Under the pieces are notes generated by a model, which did not search any database, had not been told where the DNA came from, and saw nothing but the letters and a program-made list of their open reading frames with translations. DNA of 64,000 nt, taken from assembly GCF_000731315.1 (NCBI RefSeq), contig NZ_HG938353.1:2294001-2358000 (forward strand), in the 5' to 3' direction. The translations under genes and the position numbers were made by a program. This stretch comes from Neorhizobium galegae bv. orientalis str. HAMBI 540 (GTDB taxonomy: Bacteria > Pseudomonadota > Alphaproteobacteria > Rhizobiales > Rhizobiaceae). Shown here piece after piece: positions 8,294 to 17,223 of this stretch; the first letter of the stretch is position 1, and every line of letters starts with the position of its first letter.

Positions 8294-9409
8294 ATGGGTC
8301 CTTTCCCGCACGACGCACCGGTTTCGCAGATTACCGCCGATAACCCGGCCGGCACCGATGGTTTCGAATTCGTCGAATTCGCCCATCCCGAACCGCAGAA
8401 GCTGGAAGAGCTGTTCACCCGCATGGGCTACAGGCCGGTGGCGAAACACAGGACGAAGAACATCACCGTCTGGCGCCAGGGCGACATCAATTACATCGTC
8501 AATGCCGAGCCGGGCAGCCACGCCATGCGCTTCGTCGATGAGCACGGCCCCTGCGCGCCGGCGATGGCCTGGCGCGTCGTCGATGCCAAACACGCCTTCG
8601 ACCACGCGGTCGCCAAGGGTGCCACGCCTTATGAGGGCAAGGACAAGACGCTCGACGTGCCGGCCATCGTCGGCATCGGCGGTTTGCTTCTCTATTTCAT
8701 CGAGACCTACGGCGAGAAGGGGTCGGCCTATGAGGCTGAATTCGAATGGCTGGGCGAGCGCAACCCCAGGCCCGAAGGCGTCGGTTTCTATTACCTCGAC
8801 CACCTGACCCACAATGTCTATCGCGGCAACATGGACAAGTGGTGGGACTTCTACCGCGAACTCTTCAATTTCAAGCAGATCCACTTTTTCAACATCGACG
8901 GCCGCATCACCGGCCTGACGAGCCGGGCGATCACCTCGCCCTGCGGCAAGATCCGCATCCCGCTGAACGAGTCGAAGGACGAGACCAGCCAGATCGAGGA
9001 ATTCCTGAAGAAGTACAAGGGCGAAGGCATCCAGCACATCGCGGTCGGCGCAGACGGAATCTATGAGGCGACCGACAAGCTTGCCGACAATGGGTTGAAA
9101 TTCATGCCCGGCCCGCCGGATACCTATTACGAAAAGTCCGGCACCCGGGTGCACGGCCATGACGAGCCGATCGACCGAATGAAGAAACACGGCATCCTGA
9201 TTGACGGCGAAGGCGTGGTCGACGGCGGCATGACCAAGATCCTGCTGCAGATCTTTTCGAAAACGGTGATCGGCCCGATCTTTTTCGAGTTCATCCAGCG
9301 CAAGGGCGACGAAGGATTTGGCGAAGGCAATTTCCGCGCCCTCTTCGAATCCATCGAGGAAGACCAGATCCGCCGGGGCGTGTTGAAGCCGCAGGAAGCC
9401 GCCGAATAA
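8294..9409 (+). CDS. hppD: 4-hydroxyphenylpyruvate dioxygenase
   Basis: Iron(II) dioxygenase of 371 residues making homogentisate from 4-hydroxyphenylpyruvate. The fold is two vicinal-oxygen-chelate domains. The iron triad is visible: the LDHLTHNVYRGN motif (His170/His173), GEGIQHIAVG (His248) and IFFEFIQRKG (Glu332). The conserved C-terminal GFGEGNFRALFESIE is also present. A strong ribosome-binding site AGGAGG precedes the ATG. It supplies the substrate of HmgA encoded on the other strand. Likely controlled by the divergent Lrp/AsnC regulator. A hairpin terminator follows. Confidence 0.96.
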   Translation: MGPFPHDAPVSQITADNPAGTDGFEFVEFAHPEPQKLEELFTRMGYRPVAKHRTKNITVWRQGDINYIVNAEPGSHAMRFVDEHGPCAPAMAWRVVDAKHAFDHAVAKGATPYEGKDKTLDVPAIVGIGGLLLYFIETYGEKGSAYEAEFEWLGERNPRPEGVGFYYLDHLTHNVYRGNMDKWWDFYRELFNFKQIHFFNIDGRITGLTSRAITSPCGKIRIPLNESKDETSQIEEFLKKYKGEGIQHIAVGADGIYEATDKLADNGLKFMPGPPDTYYEKSGTRVHGHDEPIDRMKKHGILIDGEGVVDGGMTKILLQIFSKTVIGPIFFEFIQRKGDEGFGEGNFRALFESIEEDQIRRGVLKPQEAAE

Positions 9410-9434
9410 CAAGAGCAGCTCCGGAGGGGTGCAA

Positions 9435-9464
9435 GGCCCGGCGGTCATTCCGCCGGGCTTTTCG
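9435..9464 (+). terminator. Rho-independent terminator after hppD
   Basis: A GC-rich stem of ten base pairs (GGCCCGGCGG with CCGCCGGGCT, one wobble) around a five-base loop is followed by TTTTCG. It sits 25 bases after the hppD stop and 20 bases before the end of the opposing peptidase gene. Confidence 0.8.
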
Positions 9465-9483
9465 TGTCGAAAGCTCTGCCGGC

Positions 9484-10434
9484 TCAGGGCTTGATCGGGA
9501 AAACCTCGCCATGGGTGGCGACGTAGAATTCACCCTCCGGTGTCACCCAGCCGCGGAACATGCCGTCCGTGTTGTAAGGCGCGGTGATCGAGCCGTCGGC
9601 GCCGACCGCCACGAGCCCGGCCCCGATATCGTGCTGCTTCAGGTCCTCCTGGATGACCTTTGCGGCGGCTTTCTCAACGCTCTCACCGAGATAGGAGACG
9701 CGGGCCGCCACTTCATGGCCGACGGCATAACGCATGAAATATTCACCCTTGCCGGTGCCGGACACAGCGCAGGCGCCGTCGCGGGCGTAGGTTCCGGCGC
9801 CGATGATCGGGGTGTCGCCGATCCGGCCTTCCGGCTTGTTGTTGTATCCGCCAGTCGATGTCGCAGCCGCGAGATGCCCGGCGCTGTCGAGCGCCACGGC
9901 ACCGACGGTACCGTGCTTTTCCGCCTCGCTCGCTTTCGCAGCCGTGCCGGCTGCCGCATGCGCCTTCATTGCCGCCAGAGCCTTGATGCGCCGCTCGGTG
10001 GTGAAATAGTCCGGCTCGACCATATCGAGACCGGCCTCGCGGGCGAAATCGTCGGCCGCATCGCCGCCAAGCAGGATCGCATCGCCCTTTTCCATGATCT
10101 TGCGAGCCGCCTTGATCGGATTGCGGATACGCCGAACCAGCGTCACCGCGCCGGCTTCGAGCGTGCGCCCGTCCATGATCGAAGCGTCGAGCTCATGTTT
10201 GCCGTTGGTGTTGAGGGCCGCACCGTAACCGGCGTTGAAATGCGGCGAATCCTCCATGACGACCACGGCCGCCTGCACCGCATCGAGCGCCGCACCTCCT
10301 GCCGTCAGGATTTCCCAGCCGGCTTTCAGCGCCCGTCCGAGATCGACACGGGCAGCCGTCCATTCCTCGTCGCTCAGGTCGAGTTTTGCCATGACGCCGC
10401 AGCCGCCGTGGATCGCCAGCGCAATCTTTCCCAT
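9484..10434 (-). CDS. iaaA: Isoaspartyl peptidase / L-asparaginase (Ntn hydrolase)
   Basis: Plant-type asparaginase of 316 residues that hydrolyses isoaspartyl dipeptides and asparagine. Family landmarks are LAIHGGCGVM at the N-terminus, HFNAGYGAALNTNGKHELDASIMDG in the alpha chain, and the autocleavage site HGTVGAVALD, with Thr176 as the predicted nucleophile of the beta chain. GGYNNKPEGRIGDTPIIGAGTYA and ISCTGxGE-like VSGTGKGEYFMR follow as expected. It lies downstream of the binding protein of a dipeptide-type ABC system, with a terminator between them, so it may act on the imported peptides. Confidence 0.92.
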   Translation of the reverse strand: MGKIALAIHGGCGVMAKLDLSDEEWTAARVDLGRALKAGWEILTAGGAALDAVQAAVVVMEDSPHFNAGYGAALNTNGKHELDASIMDGRTLEAGAVTLVRRIRNPIKAARKIMEKGDAILLGGDAADDFAREAGLDMVEPDYFTTERRIKALAAMKAHAAAGTAAKASEAEKHGTVGAVALDSAGHLAAATSTGGYNNKPEGRIGDTPIIGAGTYARDGACAVSGTGKGEYFMRYAVGHEVAARVSYLGESVEKAAAKVIQEDLKQHDIGAGLVAVGADGSITAPYNTDGMFRGWVTPEGEFYVATHGEVFPIKP

Positions 10435-10470
10435 CGGTCCTTCTCCCGTCCGAACTTGAAGGCTTTTCAG

Positions 10471-10499
10471 AAAAAACGGCCGGGCGAGATGCCCGGCCG
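10471..10499 (-). terminator. Rho-independent terminator after binding-protein gene
   Basis: A perfect nine-base-pair stem CGGCCGGGC/GCCCGGCCG with loop GAGAT is flanked at 10471-10476 by six A residues. On the minus strand these form the U-tract. It terminates the minus-strand gene that stops at 10521 and separates it from iaaA. Confidence 0.85.
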
Positions 10500-10520
10500 G
10501 TAGCTCACAGGGCGGGATGC

Positions 10521-12113
10521 TTATTTCGCCGGGCGGATGTTCATTGCCAGCGTGTCCTCGTCGGAACGGGGAACGATGGTGATGCCCTTCTTCATGCCCC
10601 AGGCCGAGACGGTCGAGGCGATCGCCAGATAGGGCCGGTCGGTCGACACCAGGGCATTGGCATCCATCAGGAATTTTTCGCGCTTCTTGGGGTCCATCTC
10701 GACGGCGGCGTCCTCGATCAGCTTGTCCATCGTCTTGTTAACATAGCCGCGAAGATTGAAGGCGCCGAGCTTGGTGTTCGGGTCGTTGCTGTGTGCAAGC
10801 GACGACAGCGTGTAGTTCGATTCACCCGTCAGCGTGCCCCAGCCCGACATCGCCATCGAATAGTCGCCGCGCGTATTGGCCGGGAAGAAGACGGCACCCG
10901 GCTGCGCGTTCGCCTCCGCTTGGATGCCGACCGCCGTCAGCATCTGGGCGATCGTTGTGCCGACATCCTTGTCGCCCGGCAGGCGGTCGTTGGTGAAGGA
11001 GAAGGTCACCTTGAAGCCGTTCGGATAACCCGCTTCGGCAAGCAGCTTCTTGGCCTTTGCCGGATCGGCCTTCGTGGATTTGACGGCCGGGTTCCAGCCG
11101 AAGATGTTCGGCGTCACGAGCTGCGACTGAACCGCCCCCATGCCCTCCATGGCGATCTCGGTGATCGTTTCGCGGTCGATCGCCAGATCGAAGGCTTCGC
11201 GCACCTTGGGGTCGAGGAAGGGGTTCTTCGGCAGCGGCGAGCCGTCCTTGGCGCTCACCTGCGGCGGCTTCTCACGGAAGTCGAAGGCGATATTGAAGAG
11301 GTAGACGCTGTTCTGGCGCACGACGGTGAGCTTGGTATCCTTCTCCAGCGTCGGGACGTCGGAAGCAGGGATGCGCGAGATCAGGTCGACCTGGCCGGCC
11401 TTCAGCTGCGCAACGCGGGCCGCATCATTGGGGATCTCCTTGCGAGTCACCTTGTCCCAAGGCTCCTTTTCACCCCAGTAGCCGTCGAACTTCTGCAGCA
11501 CGAGCTGCTCCTTCGGCGTCCAGGAGACGAACTTGTAGGGGCCGGTGCCGATCGCCGCCTTGCCGGAATTGAAACCCTCAGAAGCCTTGTCGGCATTGGC
11601 GGAAAAATCCTTGGCAGCCGTATGCGATACGATGAACAGGCGGATGAAATCGTTCGGCAGGTTCGGCGCAGGACCGTCGGTCTTGATCCGGATCGTCAGC
11701 GGATCGACGATCTCGATGCCCCGCACGCGGCGGACGTAGATGGTGGTCGGGTTCGGGCCCGTAACTGCCGGGATGCGCTCGATCGAGAATTTCACGTCCT
11801 CGGCCGTGAAATCGGAACCGTCATGGAATTTGACGCCCGGGCGAAGCTTGAACTCCCAGGTCGTGCTGTCAACGGCCGTCCAGCTGGTTGCAAGGCCCGG
11901 CTCGAGTTCGAGGTTGTTGCCGGATTTCACCAGCGAGTCGTAGATATGCTTGACCGCTTCGGCATGGGTGCCGGCGGCGGTGAAATGCGGGTCCACCGAC
12001 AACGGGCCGGCGCGTACGCCGATCGTCAGGTCGGCGGCAAGTGCAGCACCCGAAACGCCGCCGAGCAGTACGGCGGCGAGAGCCGCCGTGCGGAATGTCT
12101 TCAAAATCGTCAT
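10521..12113 (-). CDS. Dipeptide/oligopeptide-type ABC substrate-binding protein
   Basis: Periplasmic family-5 solute-binding protein, 530 residues. A signal peptide is evident (TAALAAVLLGGVSGAALAA). The mature part starts DLTIGVRAGPLSVDPHF and contains the family motif WEFKLRPGVKFHDGSDFTAEDVKFSIERI. Later landmarks are GTGPYKFVSWTPKEQLVL and VREAFDLAIDRETI. The ATG at 12113 has GGAG eight bases upstream and overlaps the MarR stop by 4 bases, so regulator and binding protein are co-translated. The matching permeases and ATPase are on the other strand from 13647. Substrate not determinable; peptides or other cationic/cyclic compounds are possible. Confidence 0.9.
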   Translation of the reverse strand: MTILKTFRTAALAAVLLGGVSGAALAADLTIGVRAGPLSVDPHFTAAGTHAEAVKHIYDSLVKSGNNLELEPGLATSWTAVDSTTWEFKLRPGVKFHDGSDFTAEDVKFSIERIPAVTGPNPTTIYVRRVRGIEIVDPLTIRIKTDGPAPNLPNDFIRLFIVSHTAAKDFSANADKASEGFNSGKAAIGTGPYKFVSWTPKEQLVLQKFDGYWGEKEPWDKVTRKEIPNDAARVAQLKAGQVDLISRIPASDVPTLEKDTKLTVVRQNSVYLFNIAFDFREKPPQVSAKDGSPLPKNPFLDPKVREAFDLAIDRETITEIAMEGMGAVQSQLVTPNIFGWNPAVKSTKADPAKAKKLLAEAGYPNGFKVTFSFTNDRLPGDKDVGTTIAQMLTAVGIQAEANAQPGAVFFPANTRGDYSMAMSGWGTLTGESNYTLSSLAHSNDPNTKLGAFNLRGYVNKTMDKLIEDAAVEMDPKKREKFLMDANALVSTDRPYLAIASTVSAWGMKKGITIVPRSDEDTLAMNIRPAK

Positions 12114-12670
12114 TGTTCGTTCTCCTCTATATTTATCATTGGGGGCCAGTTGGGTGAGTCCACGACGACTTTCGCCAGCAGTTCGGAGAGCATCAGCTTT
12201 TCGGCAGGCGTCAGCCCCGACAGCATGACTTTTTCGCGCTCCACCATCGGCTGCATGGTTTCGTCGACAATGCGCCTTCCTTCGTCGGTGATGTAAAGGA
12301 CGAAGCTTCGAAGATCCGCCGCATCGACCTCGCGCCGGATGATGTTCTTGTCGATCAGCTTCTGGATCGCCCGGCTCATCGTATTCTTGGGGAAACCGGA
12401 GGAGCTGCTGATGGCGCTTGCCGTCAGTCCGTCGGAAAGGCCGAGCGAATAGAGAACAACGAATTCCGGCCGGGCGAGCCCGTACTCTTTTTCGATCCAG
12501 CGATAGATTGGCTCGTTGAACAGCAGTGCCAGGAAATTGATGCGGAAGGAAAGCCAGCAGGGGTTCTGCCACAGCTTCACTGACACCAGATCATCGACGC
12601 CATGATTGCCGGCGGCCGCCTTGCCGCCCTGCTTGAGGAGCGCATCGAAGGATGAGATTTCCAATTGCAA
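12110..12670 (-). CDS. MarR-family transcriptional regulator
   Basis: Winged-helix regulator of about 186 residues. The core is ARPEFVVLYSLGLSDGLTASAISSSSGF followed by KNTMSRAIQKLIDKNIIRREVDAADLRSFVLYITDEGRR, a clear MarR HTH and wing. There is an N-terminal extension of about 40 residues. No ATG exists near the start; three TTG codons do (12679, 12670, 12664). The one at 12670 lies 9 bases after GGGAG, while 12679 abuts it, so 12670 was preferred. Two copies of GTTCCGTATGGAAC upstream are its probable operators. It is co-transcribed with the binding protein and divergent from the creatininase-permease operon. Confidence 0.82.
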   Translation of the reverse strand: MQLEISSFDALLKQGGKAAAGNHGVDDLVSVKLWQNPCWLSFRINFLALLFNEPIYRWIEKEYGLARPEFVVLYSLGLSDGLTASAISSSSGFPKNTMSRAIQKLIDKNIIRREVDAADLRSFVLYITDEGRRIVDETMQPMVEREKVMLSGLTPAEKLMLSELLAKVVVDSPNWPPMINIEENEQ

Positions 12671-12706
12671 CGCCGTCAACTCCCGCAGAAATCCTACCTG
12701 GATTTT

Positions 12707-12720
12707 GTTCCGTATGGAAC
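12707..12720. promoter_or_regulatory. Operator copy 1, GTTCC-4-GGAAC
   Basis: GTTCCGTATGGAAC is a dyad with five-base arms. It is identical to the copy at 12759-12772. It lies 37 bases before the MarR start, inside the gap shared with the divergent creatininase operon. Identity of the two copies makes chance unlikely. Confidence 0.75.
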
Positions 12721-12758
12721 TTGACGATAGCTTATTTGGCTGTCAATCTCTTTTTTTA

Positions 12759-12772
12759 GTTCCGTATGGAAC
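12759..12772. promoter_or_regulatory. Operator copy 2, GTTCC-4-GGAAC
   Basis: Second exact copy of GTTCCGTATGGAAC, 52 bases from the first, close to five helical turns. The protein bound would face the same side of the helix at both sites, and DNA looping across the divergent promoters is possible. The AT-rich stretch between the two probably holds the promoters. Confidence 0.75.
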
Positions 12773-12872
12773 TTTACACTTGATCGGCACAGCGCCTGTC
12801 AAGGCACATTTTTTGTGCGCAGGAGTGAGATCTTGGTCAAATTTTGCGCAGTAGGGATGCAGGTGGAAATTT

Positions 12873-13574
12873 ATGAAGATCGCGGACATGAACTGGATGC
12901 AGGTGGAGCAACGGACGGTCGAGGATGACCGTTGCGTGCTTCCGATCGGCAGCGTTGAACAGCACGCCTATCTCAGCCTCGCGACAGACATGATCCTTGC
13001 CGAAAAGGTCTCGCTCGATGCGGCAGAGCCGCTCGGCATTCCGGTCTTCCCGGTCCTCCCCTACGGCCTCGCCTCGTCGTTTGCGACCTTTCCCGGTACG
13101 CTGACACTGACGCTCTCAAGCTATGTCGGCGTGATCCGTGACCTGATGGACAGCATCCACCGCTCCGGCTTCCGGCGTGTCCTGATCGTCAACGGCCATG
13201 GCGGCAATACGCCTGCGACAGCCGTCATCTCCGAATGGCTGAATGCACATCCTGATACCTCTGTGAAATTCCATGACTGGTGGCGGGCGCCCAAAACCTG
13301 GGCAAAGGTGCAGGAAACCGATCCGGCCGCCTCGCACGCCTCCTGGATGGAGAATTTCCCCTGGACCCGCACGACCGACCAGCGCCAGCCAACGGGTGCC
13401 AAACCGAAGGTAGATTTCGCCGGCCTCGCCCGCGTCGACGCGGCCCGCAAACGTGCGCTCCTCGGCGACGGCAACTATCACGGCCTCTACCAGCGTCCCG
13501 ACGAGGACATGCTGGCGATCTGGGACGTGGCCGTCGCGGAAACCCGCGAACTTCTCGAAAACGACTGGCACTGA
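12873..13574 (+). CDS. Creatininase-family amidohydrolase
   Basis: Metal-dependent cyclic-amide hydrolase fold, 233 residues. Metal-site motifs are visible: GSVEQHAYLSLATD (Glu, His and Asp ligands) and VLIVNGHGGNTP. A further acidic region DPAASHASWMENFPW follows. The usual EQHGPHLP reads EQHAYLSL here, so it belongs to a divergent subfamily and need not act on creatinine. It opens the plus-strand operon with the peptide-type ABC permeases, ATPase, a deacetylase-fold enzyme and an SDR. That context suggests opening of an imported cyclic or amide compound. Confidence 0.82.
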   Translation: MKIADMNWMQVEQRTVEDDRCVLPIGSVEQHAYLSLATDMILAEKVSLDAAEPLGIPVFPVLPYGLASSFATFPGTLTLTLSSYVGVIRDLMDSIHRSGFRRVLIVNGHGGNTPATAVISEWLNAHPDTSVKFHDWWRAPKTWAKVQETDPAASHASWMENFPWTRTTDQRQPTGAKPKVDFAGLARVDAARKRALLGDGNYHGLYQRPDEDMLAIWDVAVAETRELLENDWH

Positions 13575-13646
13575 CTGCCAGGCCCTTCGGCGCTTGGCTC
13601 CACGAAACCCGCAGAAGACGGGACAGAGGGATAAGACGGGGAACAT

Positions 13647-14618
13647 ATGTTAGGTTTCATCTTGCAGCGCCTGTGGCAGGCGGCGATCGTGGTCATCGCG
13701 ATGTCGGCGCTGGTCTTCTGCGGCGTCTATGCCGTCGGCAATCCCATCGACGTGCTGATCTCTCCGGATGCGACGCAGGATATTCGCGCCGCGGTGATCG
13801 CCCAATACGGGCTGGACCAGCCGCTCTGGCGTCAATATTTTGCCTTTCTCGGCAGGCTGATCGAAGGCGATTTCGGCCGCTCGCTCGTCTACAGCATGCC
13901 GGTCAGCCAGCTGATCCTCACCCGCCTGCCGGCGACGCTGGAACTGACGCTCGCAGCCGTTCTATTTGCCAGCCTCGTCGGCATCCCGATCGGCATGTAT
14001 GCCGGCTACCGGCCGCATAGCCTGATTTCCCGTGCCATCATGGCGATCTCGATCCTGGGGTTCTCGGTGCCGACCTTCTGGTTCGGCCTGATGCTGATCA
14101 TGGTTTTCGCCGTGCAATGCGGCTGCATGCCGGCCGGGGGGCGCGGCGAAACGGTCAGCCTGTTCGGCGTCGACTTCAGTTTCCTCACCGGCGACGGGCT
14201 TGCGCATCTCGTGCTGCCGGCACTAAACTTGGCGCTCTTCAAGTTCTCCTTGATGATCCGGCTCGCCCGTGCCGGTACCCGCGAACTGATGCTGAGCGAC
14301 ACGGTGAAATTCGCCCGCGCCGCCGGCCTGTCGGAATTCACGGTGCTGAGCCGGCATGTGCTGCGGCTGATCTCGATTCCGCTCGTCACCGTCTTCGGTC
14401 TGGAACTCGGCTCGACGCTCGCCTTTGCGGTCGTCACCGAAACCATCTTTTCCTGGCCCGGTCTCGGCAAGCTGATCATCGACAGCATCACCTCGCTCGA
14501 CCGGCCGGTCATGGTCGCCTACCTGATGCTCGTCGCCTTCCTGTTCATCGTCATCAACCTGATCGTCGATTTGACCTATGCGCTGCTCGATCCGCGCCTG
14601 CGAAAGGGACGTGCCTGA
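13647..14618 (+). CDS. Dipeptide-type ABC permease, DppB-like
   Basis: Inner-membrane permease of 323 residues. It starts with the classic LGFILQRLWQAAIVVIAMSALVF segment and contains GLDQPLWRQYFAFLGRLIEGDFGRSL, standard for DppB/OppB. The EAA-type loop ARAAGLSEFTVLSRHVLRL contacts the ATPase. About six membrane spans are visible. It lies 72 bases after the creatininase gene and overlaps the next permease by one base (TGATG). Confidence 0.93.
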   Translation: MLGFILQRLWQAAIVVIAMSALVFCGVYAVGNPIDVLISPDATQDIRAAVIAQYGLDQPLWRQYFAFLGRLIEGDFGRSLVYSMPVSQLILTRLPATLELTLAAVLFASLVGIPIGMYAGYRPHSLISRAIMAISILGFSVPTFWFGLMLIMVFAVQCGCMPAGGRGETVSLFGVDFSFLTGDGLAHLVLPALNLALFKFSLMIRLARAGTRELMLSDTVKFARAAGLSEFTVLSRHVLRLISIPLVTVFGLELGSTLAFAVVTETIFSWPGLGKLIIDSITSLDRPVMVAYLMLVAFLFIVINLIVDLTYALLDPRLRKGRA

Positions 14619-15493
14619 TGCGCGATACTCTGCTTGGCCGTTTCCTCGAGGAATTCTTCCGCAACAAGGTCGCGACGGGTGCGGCAATGGTCGTCCTCCT
14701 GATCGTCCTGACTGCGATCGTCGCGCCCCTGGTCACCCCGCAGGACCCGTATGACCTGACCAGCCTGGTGCTGCGCGATGCACGGCGTGCGCCGGGTTAT
14801 GTCGGCACCGGCGGTTACACCCATTGGCTTGGCACGGATTCGCAAGGCCGCGACCTCCTGTCGGCGATCATCTACGGGCTGCGCATCTCGCTGCAGATGG
14901 GTGTGATTGCCGGCGGCATTGCCTTCGTCATCGGCGCGGTGGTCGGCTGCTCGGCTGCCTATATCGGCGGACGTTTCGAAAGCCTCGCGATGCGCATCAT
15001 CGACCTGCAGCTGTCCTTCCCGGCAATCCTGCTCGCTTTCGTGATCGCAGCCCTTCTCGGCCAGGGCCGCTACCAGCTGATCATGGCGCTGATCTTCGCC
15101 CAATACGCCTATTTCGCCCGAACCGCCCATGGCGCGGCATCCGCCGAACGGCAGAAGGATTATGTCGAAGCGGCGCTCTCCATCCCGCTGTCGCCCTGGC
15201 GTGTCGTGCTGAAACACATCCTGCCCAATTCGCTGCCGCCGCTGATCGTCGTTGCGACGGTGCAGGTAGCGAGCGCCATTTCGCTCGAAGCCACCCTCTC
15301 CTTCCTGGGCGTCGGGCTGCCGCCAACCGAACCGTCGCTCGGCATGCTGATCGCCAACGGCTTCCAGTACCTGCTGTCCGGCCGCTACTGGATCTCGATC
15401 TATCCCGGCGTGGCGCTGATCCTGTTCATCGTCTCTCTCAACCTCGTCGGCGACCAGATCCGCGACCAGCTCAATCCGAGGCTCCGCCGATGA
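14618..15493 (+). CDS. Dipeptide-type ABC permease, DppC-like
   Basis: Second inner-membrane permease, 291 residues. It has the N-terminal OppC-type span KVATGAAMVVLLIVLTAIVAPL, the short periplasmic part ending HWLGTDSQGRDLLSAIIYG and the EAA loop VEAALSIPLSPWRVVLKHILP. The start ATG overlaps the stop of the upstream permease. The gene end overlaps the ATPase start by 4 bases, so the three are translationally coupled. Confidence 0.93.
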   Translation: MRDTLLGRFLEEFFRNKVATGAAMVVLLIVLTAIVAPLVTPQDPYDLTSLVLRDARRAPGYVGTGGYTHWLGTDSQGRDLLSAIIYGLRISLQMGVIAGGIAFVIGAVVGCSAAYIGGRFESLAMRIIDLQLSFPAILLAFVIAALLGQGRYQLIMALIFAQYAYFARTAHGAASAERQKDYVEAALSIPLSPWRVVLKHILPNSLPPLIVVATVQVASAISLEATLSFLGVGLPPTEPSLGMLIANGFQYLLSGRYWISIYPGVALILFIVSLNLVGDQIRDQLNPRLRR

Positions 15494-17205
15494 CCGAAAC
15501 GATGACTGGGCCGCTTCTCGAAGTCACCAATCTCAAGACCTGGTTCCCGAGCGGACGCGGCGAGATCAAGGCGGTCGACGGCGTCTCGTTTTCGCTGGCG
15601 CCGGGCGAAGTCCTCGGCCTCGTCGGCGAATCCGGTTCCGGCAAGTCGATCACCGGCTTCTCGATCATCGGCCTGATCGACGAGCCTGGCCGTATCGTCG
15701 AGGGTTCGATCAAACTCGAAGGCCGCGAACTGATCGGCTTATCCGCACATGAGCTGCGCGCCATCCGCGGCAAGACCATTTCGATGGTCTTCCAGGATCC
15801 GATGATGACCCTCAACCCGGTCCTGAGCATCGGCACCCAGATTAAGCTGGCCCTCGAAGCGCATGAAAACATCAGCGCAGCCGATGCCCGCGAAAGAGCT
15901 ATCAAGGCGCTGGCTCAGGTCCGCATCGACGAGCCGGAACGCAAGGCGGATTTTTTCCCGCACCAATTCTCCGGCGGCATGCGCCAGCGTGTGGCGATCG
16001 CCATCGCCCTGCTGCACCGGCCGAAACTGATCATCTGCGACGAACCGACGACAGCGCTCGACGTGTCGATCCAGGCGGAAATCCTTACCGAGATGAAGGA
16101 ACTGGTAGCCGAACTCGGCACCGCGCTGATCTGGATCAGCCATGACCTCGCCATCGTCTCGTCGATCGCCGACCGCGTCGCGGTGATGAGGTTCGGCAAT
16201 ATCGTCGAGATCGGCCCGGCGCTCGGCGTGCTCACCCGCCCGCAGCACGACTACACCAAGGCGCTGCTCGACGCGCTACCCTCACGCGCCAAGCCCGGCC
16301 AATTGCTGCTGCGCGGCAGCGGCATTGCCGATGCGGCACCGCCGCCGCGCAAGTCGGCGACATTGAACCTGCCGCCCCTCGGCAGCCCCTATCTGGTCAT
16401 CGACAACGCGATGAAGCGCTTCGAAAAGCCGGCCGGCCTGTTCCGGAACCTGGCGATCAAGTCCGGCATTTCCCAGCCGCTGCCGGTCGTGCAGGCGGTC
16501 GATGGCGTCTCGATCACGTTGAAGCGCGGCGAAGTGCTCGGCCTCGTCGGCGAATCCGGTTCCGGCAAATCGACGCTCGGCCGCATGGCCGCCGGCATTA
16601 CGGTCCCTACCTCGGGCACGATCCGCCTCAACGGCAAGCCGGTGATGAGCGACGGCCGCAATGCGCGAAAAATCACCACCCGCATCCAGACGATCTTCCA
16701 GGATCCATTCGCCTCGCTGAACGGCCGCATGCGGATCGGCGACATCATCGCCGAAGGTCCGCTGGCCCACAAGCTGGTGACCCGCGCCGAAGCGCCCGCC
16801 TATGTCAAAGACTGGCTGGCGGCGGTCGGGCTTGATCCCACCTTCGCCAACCGTTTCCCGCATCAATTCTCCGGCGGTCAGCGCCAGCGTATCGCGATCG
16901 CTCGCGCGCTCGCCATGCAGCCGGATGTGATTGTCTGCGACGAGCCGGTTGCCTCGCTCGACGTGTCGATCCAGGCGCAGATCATCAACCTGCTGATCCG
17001 CCTGCGCGCCGAACTCGATCTCTCGCTGATCTTCATCAGCCACGACCTGTCCGTCGTCCGCCATCTCTGCGATCGCGTAGCGATCATGTATCGCGGGAAG
17101 ATCGTCGAGGAAGGCGTGGCATCGACGATCTACGCCGATCCGCAGCACGATTACACCAGGCGGCTGCTCGCAGCCGTGCCTGTCCTGCCTGAGGCAGCAG
17201 AATAA
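15490..17205 (+). CDS. Fused double ABC ATPase (DppD-DppF type)
   Basis: Cytoplasmic ATPase of 571 residues holding both nucleotide-binding domains of the importer. Domain 1 has Walker A GESGSGKS (46-53), signature SGGMRQRVAIAIAL and Walker B LIICDEPTTALD. Domain 2 has Walker A GESGSGKS (354-361), signature SGGQRQRIAIARAL and Walker B VIVCDEPVASLD. The linker includes PQHDYTKALLDALP, the oligopeptide-ATPase tail. Both halves look active. This fused arrangement is common in rhizobial GsiA-like systems. Confidence 0.94.
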   Translation: MTETMTGPLLEVTNLKTWFPSGRGEIKAVDGVSFSLAPGEVLGLVGESGSGKSITGFSIIGLIDEPGRIVEGSIKLEGRELIGLSAHELRAIRGKTISMVFQDPMMTLNPVLSIGTQIKLALEAHENISAADARERAIKALAQVRIDEPERKADFFPHQFSGGMRQRVAIAIALLHRPKLIICDEPTTALDVSIQAEILTEMKELVAELGTALIWISHDLAIVSSIADRVAVMRFGNIVEIGPALGVLTRPQHDYTKALLDALPSRAKPGQLLLRGSGIADAAPPPRKSATLNLPPLGSPYLVIDNAMKRFEKPAGLFRNLAIKSGISQPLPVVQAVDGVSITLKRGEVLGLVGESGSGKSTLGRMAAGITVPTSGTIRLNGKPVMSDGRNARKITTRIQTIFQDPFASLNGRMRIGDIIAEGPLAHKLVTRAEAPAYVKDWLAAVGLDPTFANRFPHQFSGGQRQRIAIARALAMQPDVIVCDEPVASLDVSIQAQIINLLIRLRAELDLSLIFISHDLSVVRHLCDRVAIMYRGKIVEEGVASTIYADPQHDYTRRLLAAVPVLPEAAE

Positions 17206-17223
17206 CAAAAGGGAGAATGGGAC

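Noticed and set aside
8147..9448. 433-codon open frame on the minus strand covering hppD
   Set aside because: It is the antisense shadow of a clear hppD gene in GC-rich DNA; the translation has no domain, and its end runs over the Lrp-side promoter.
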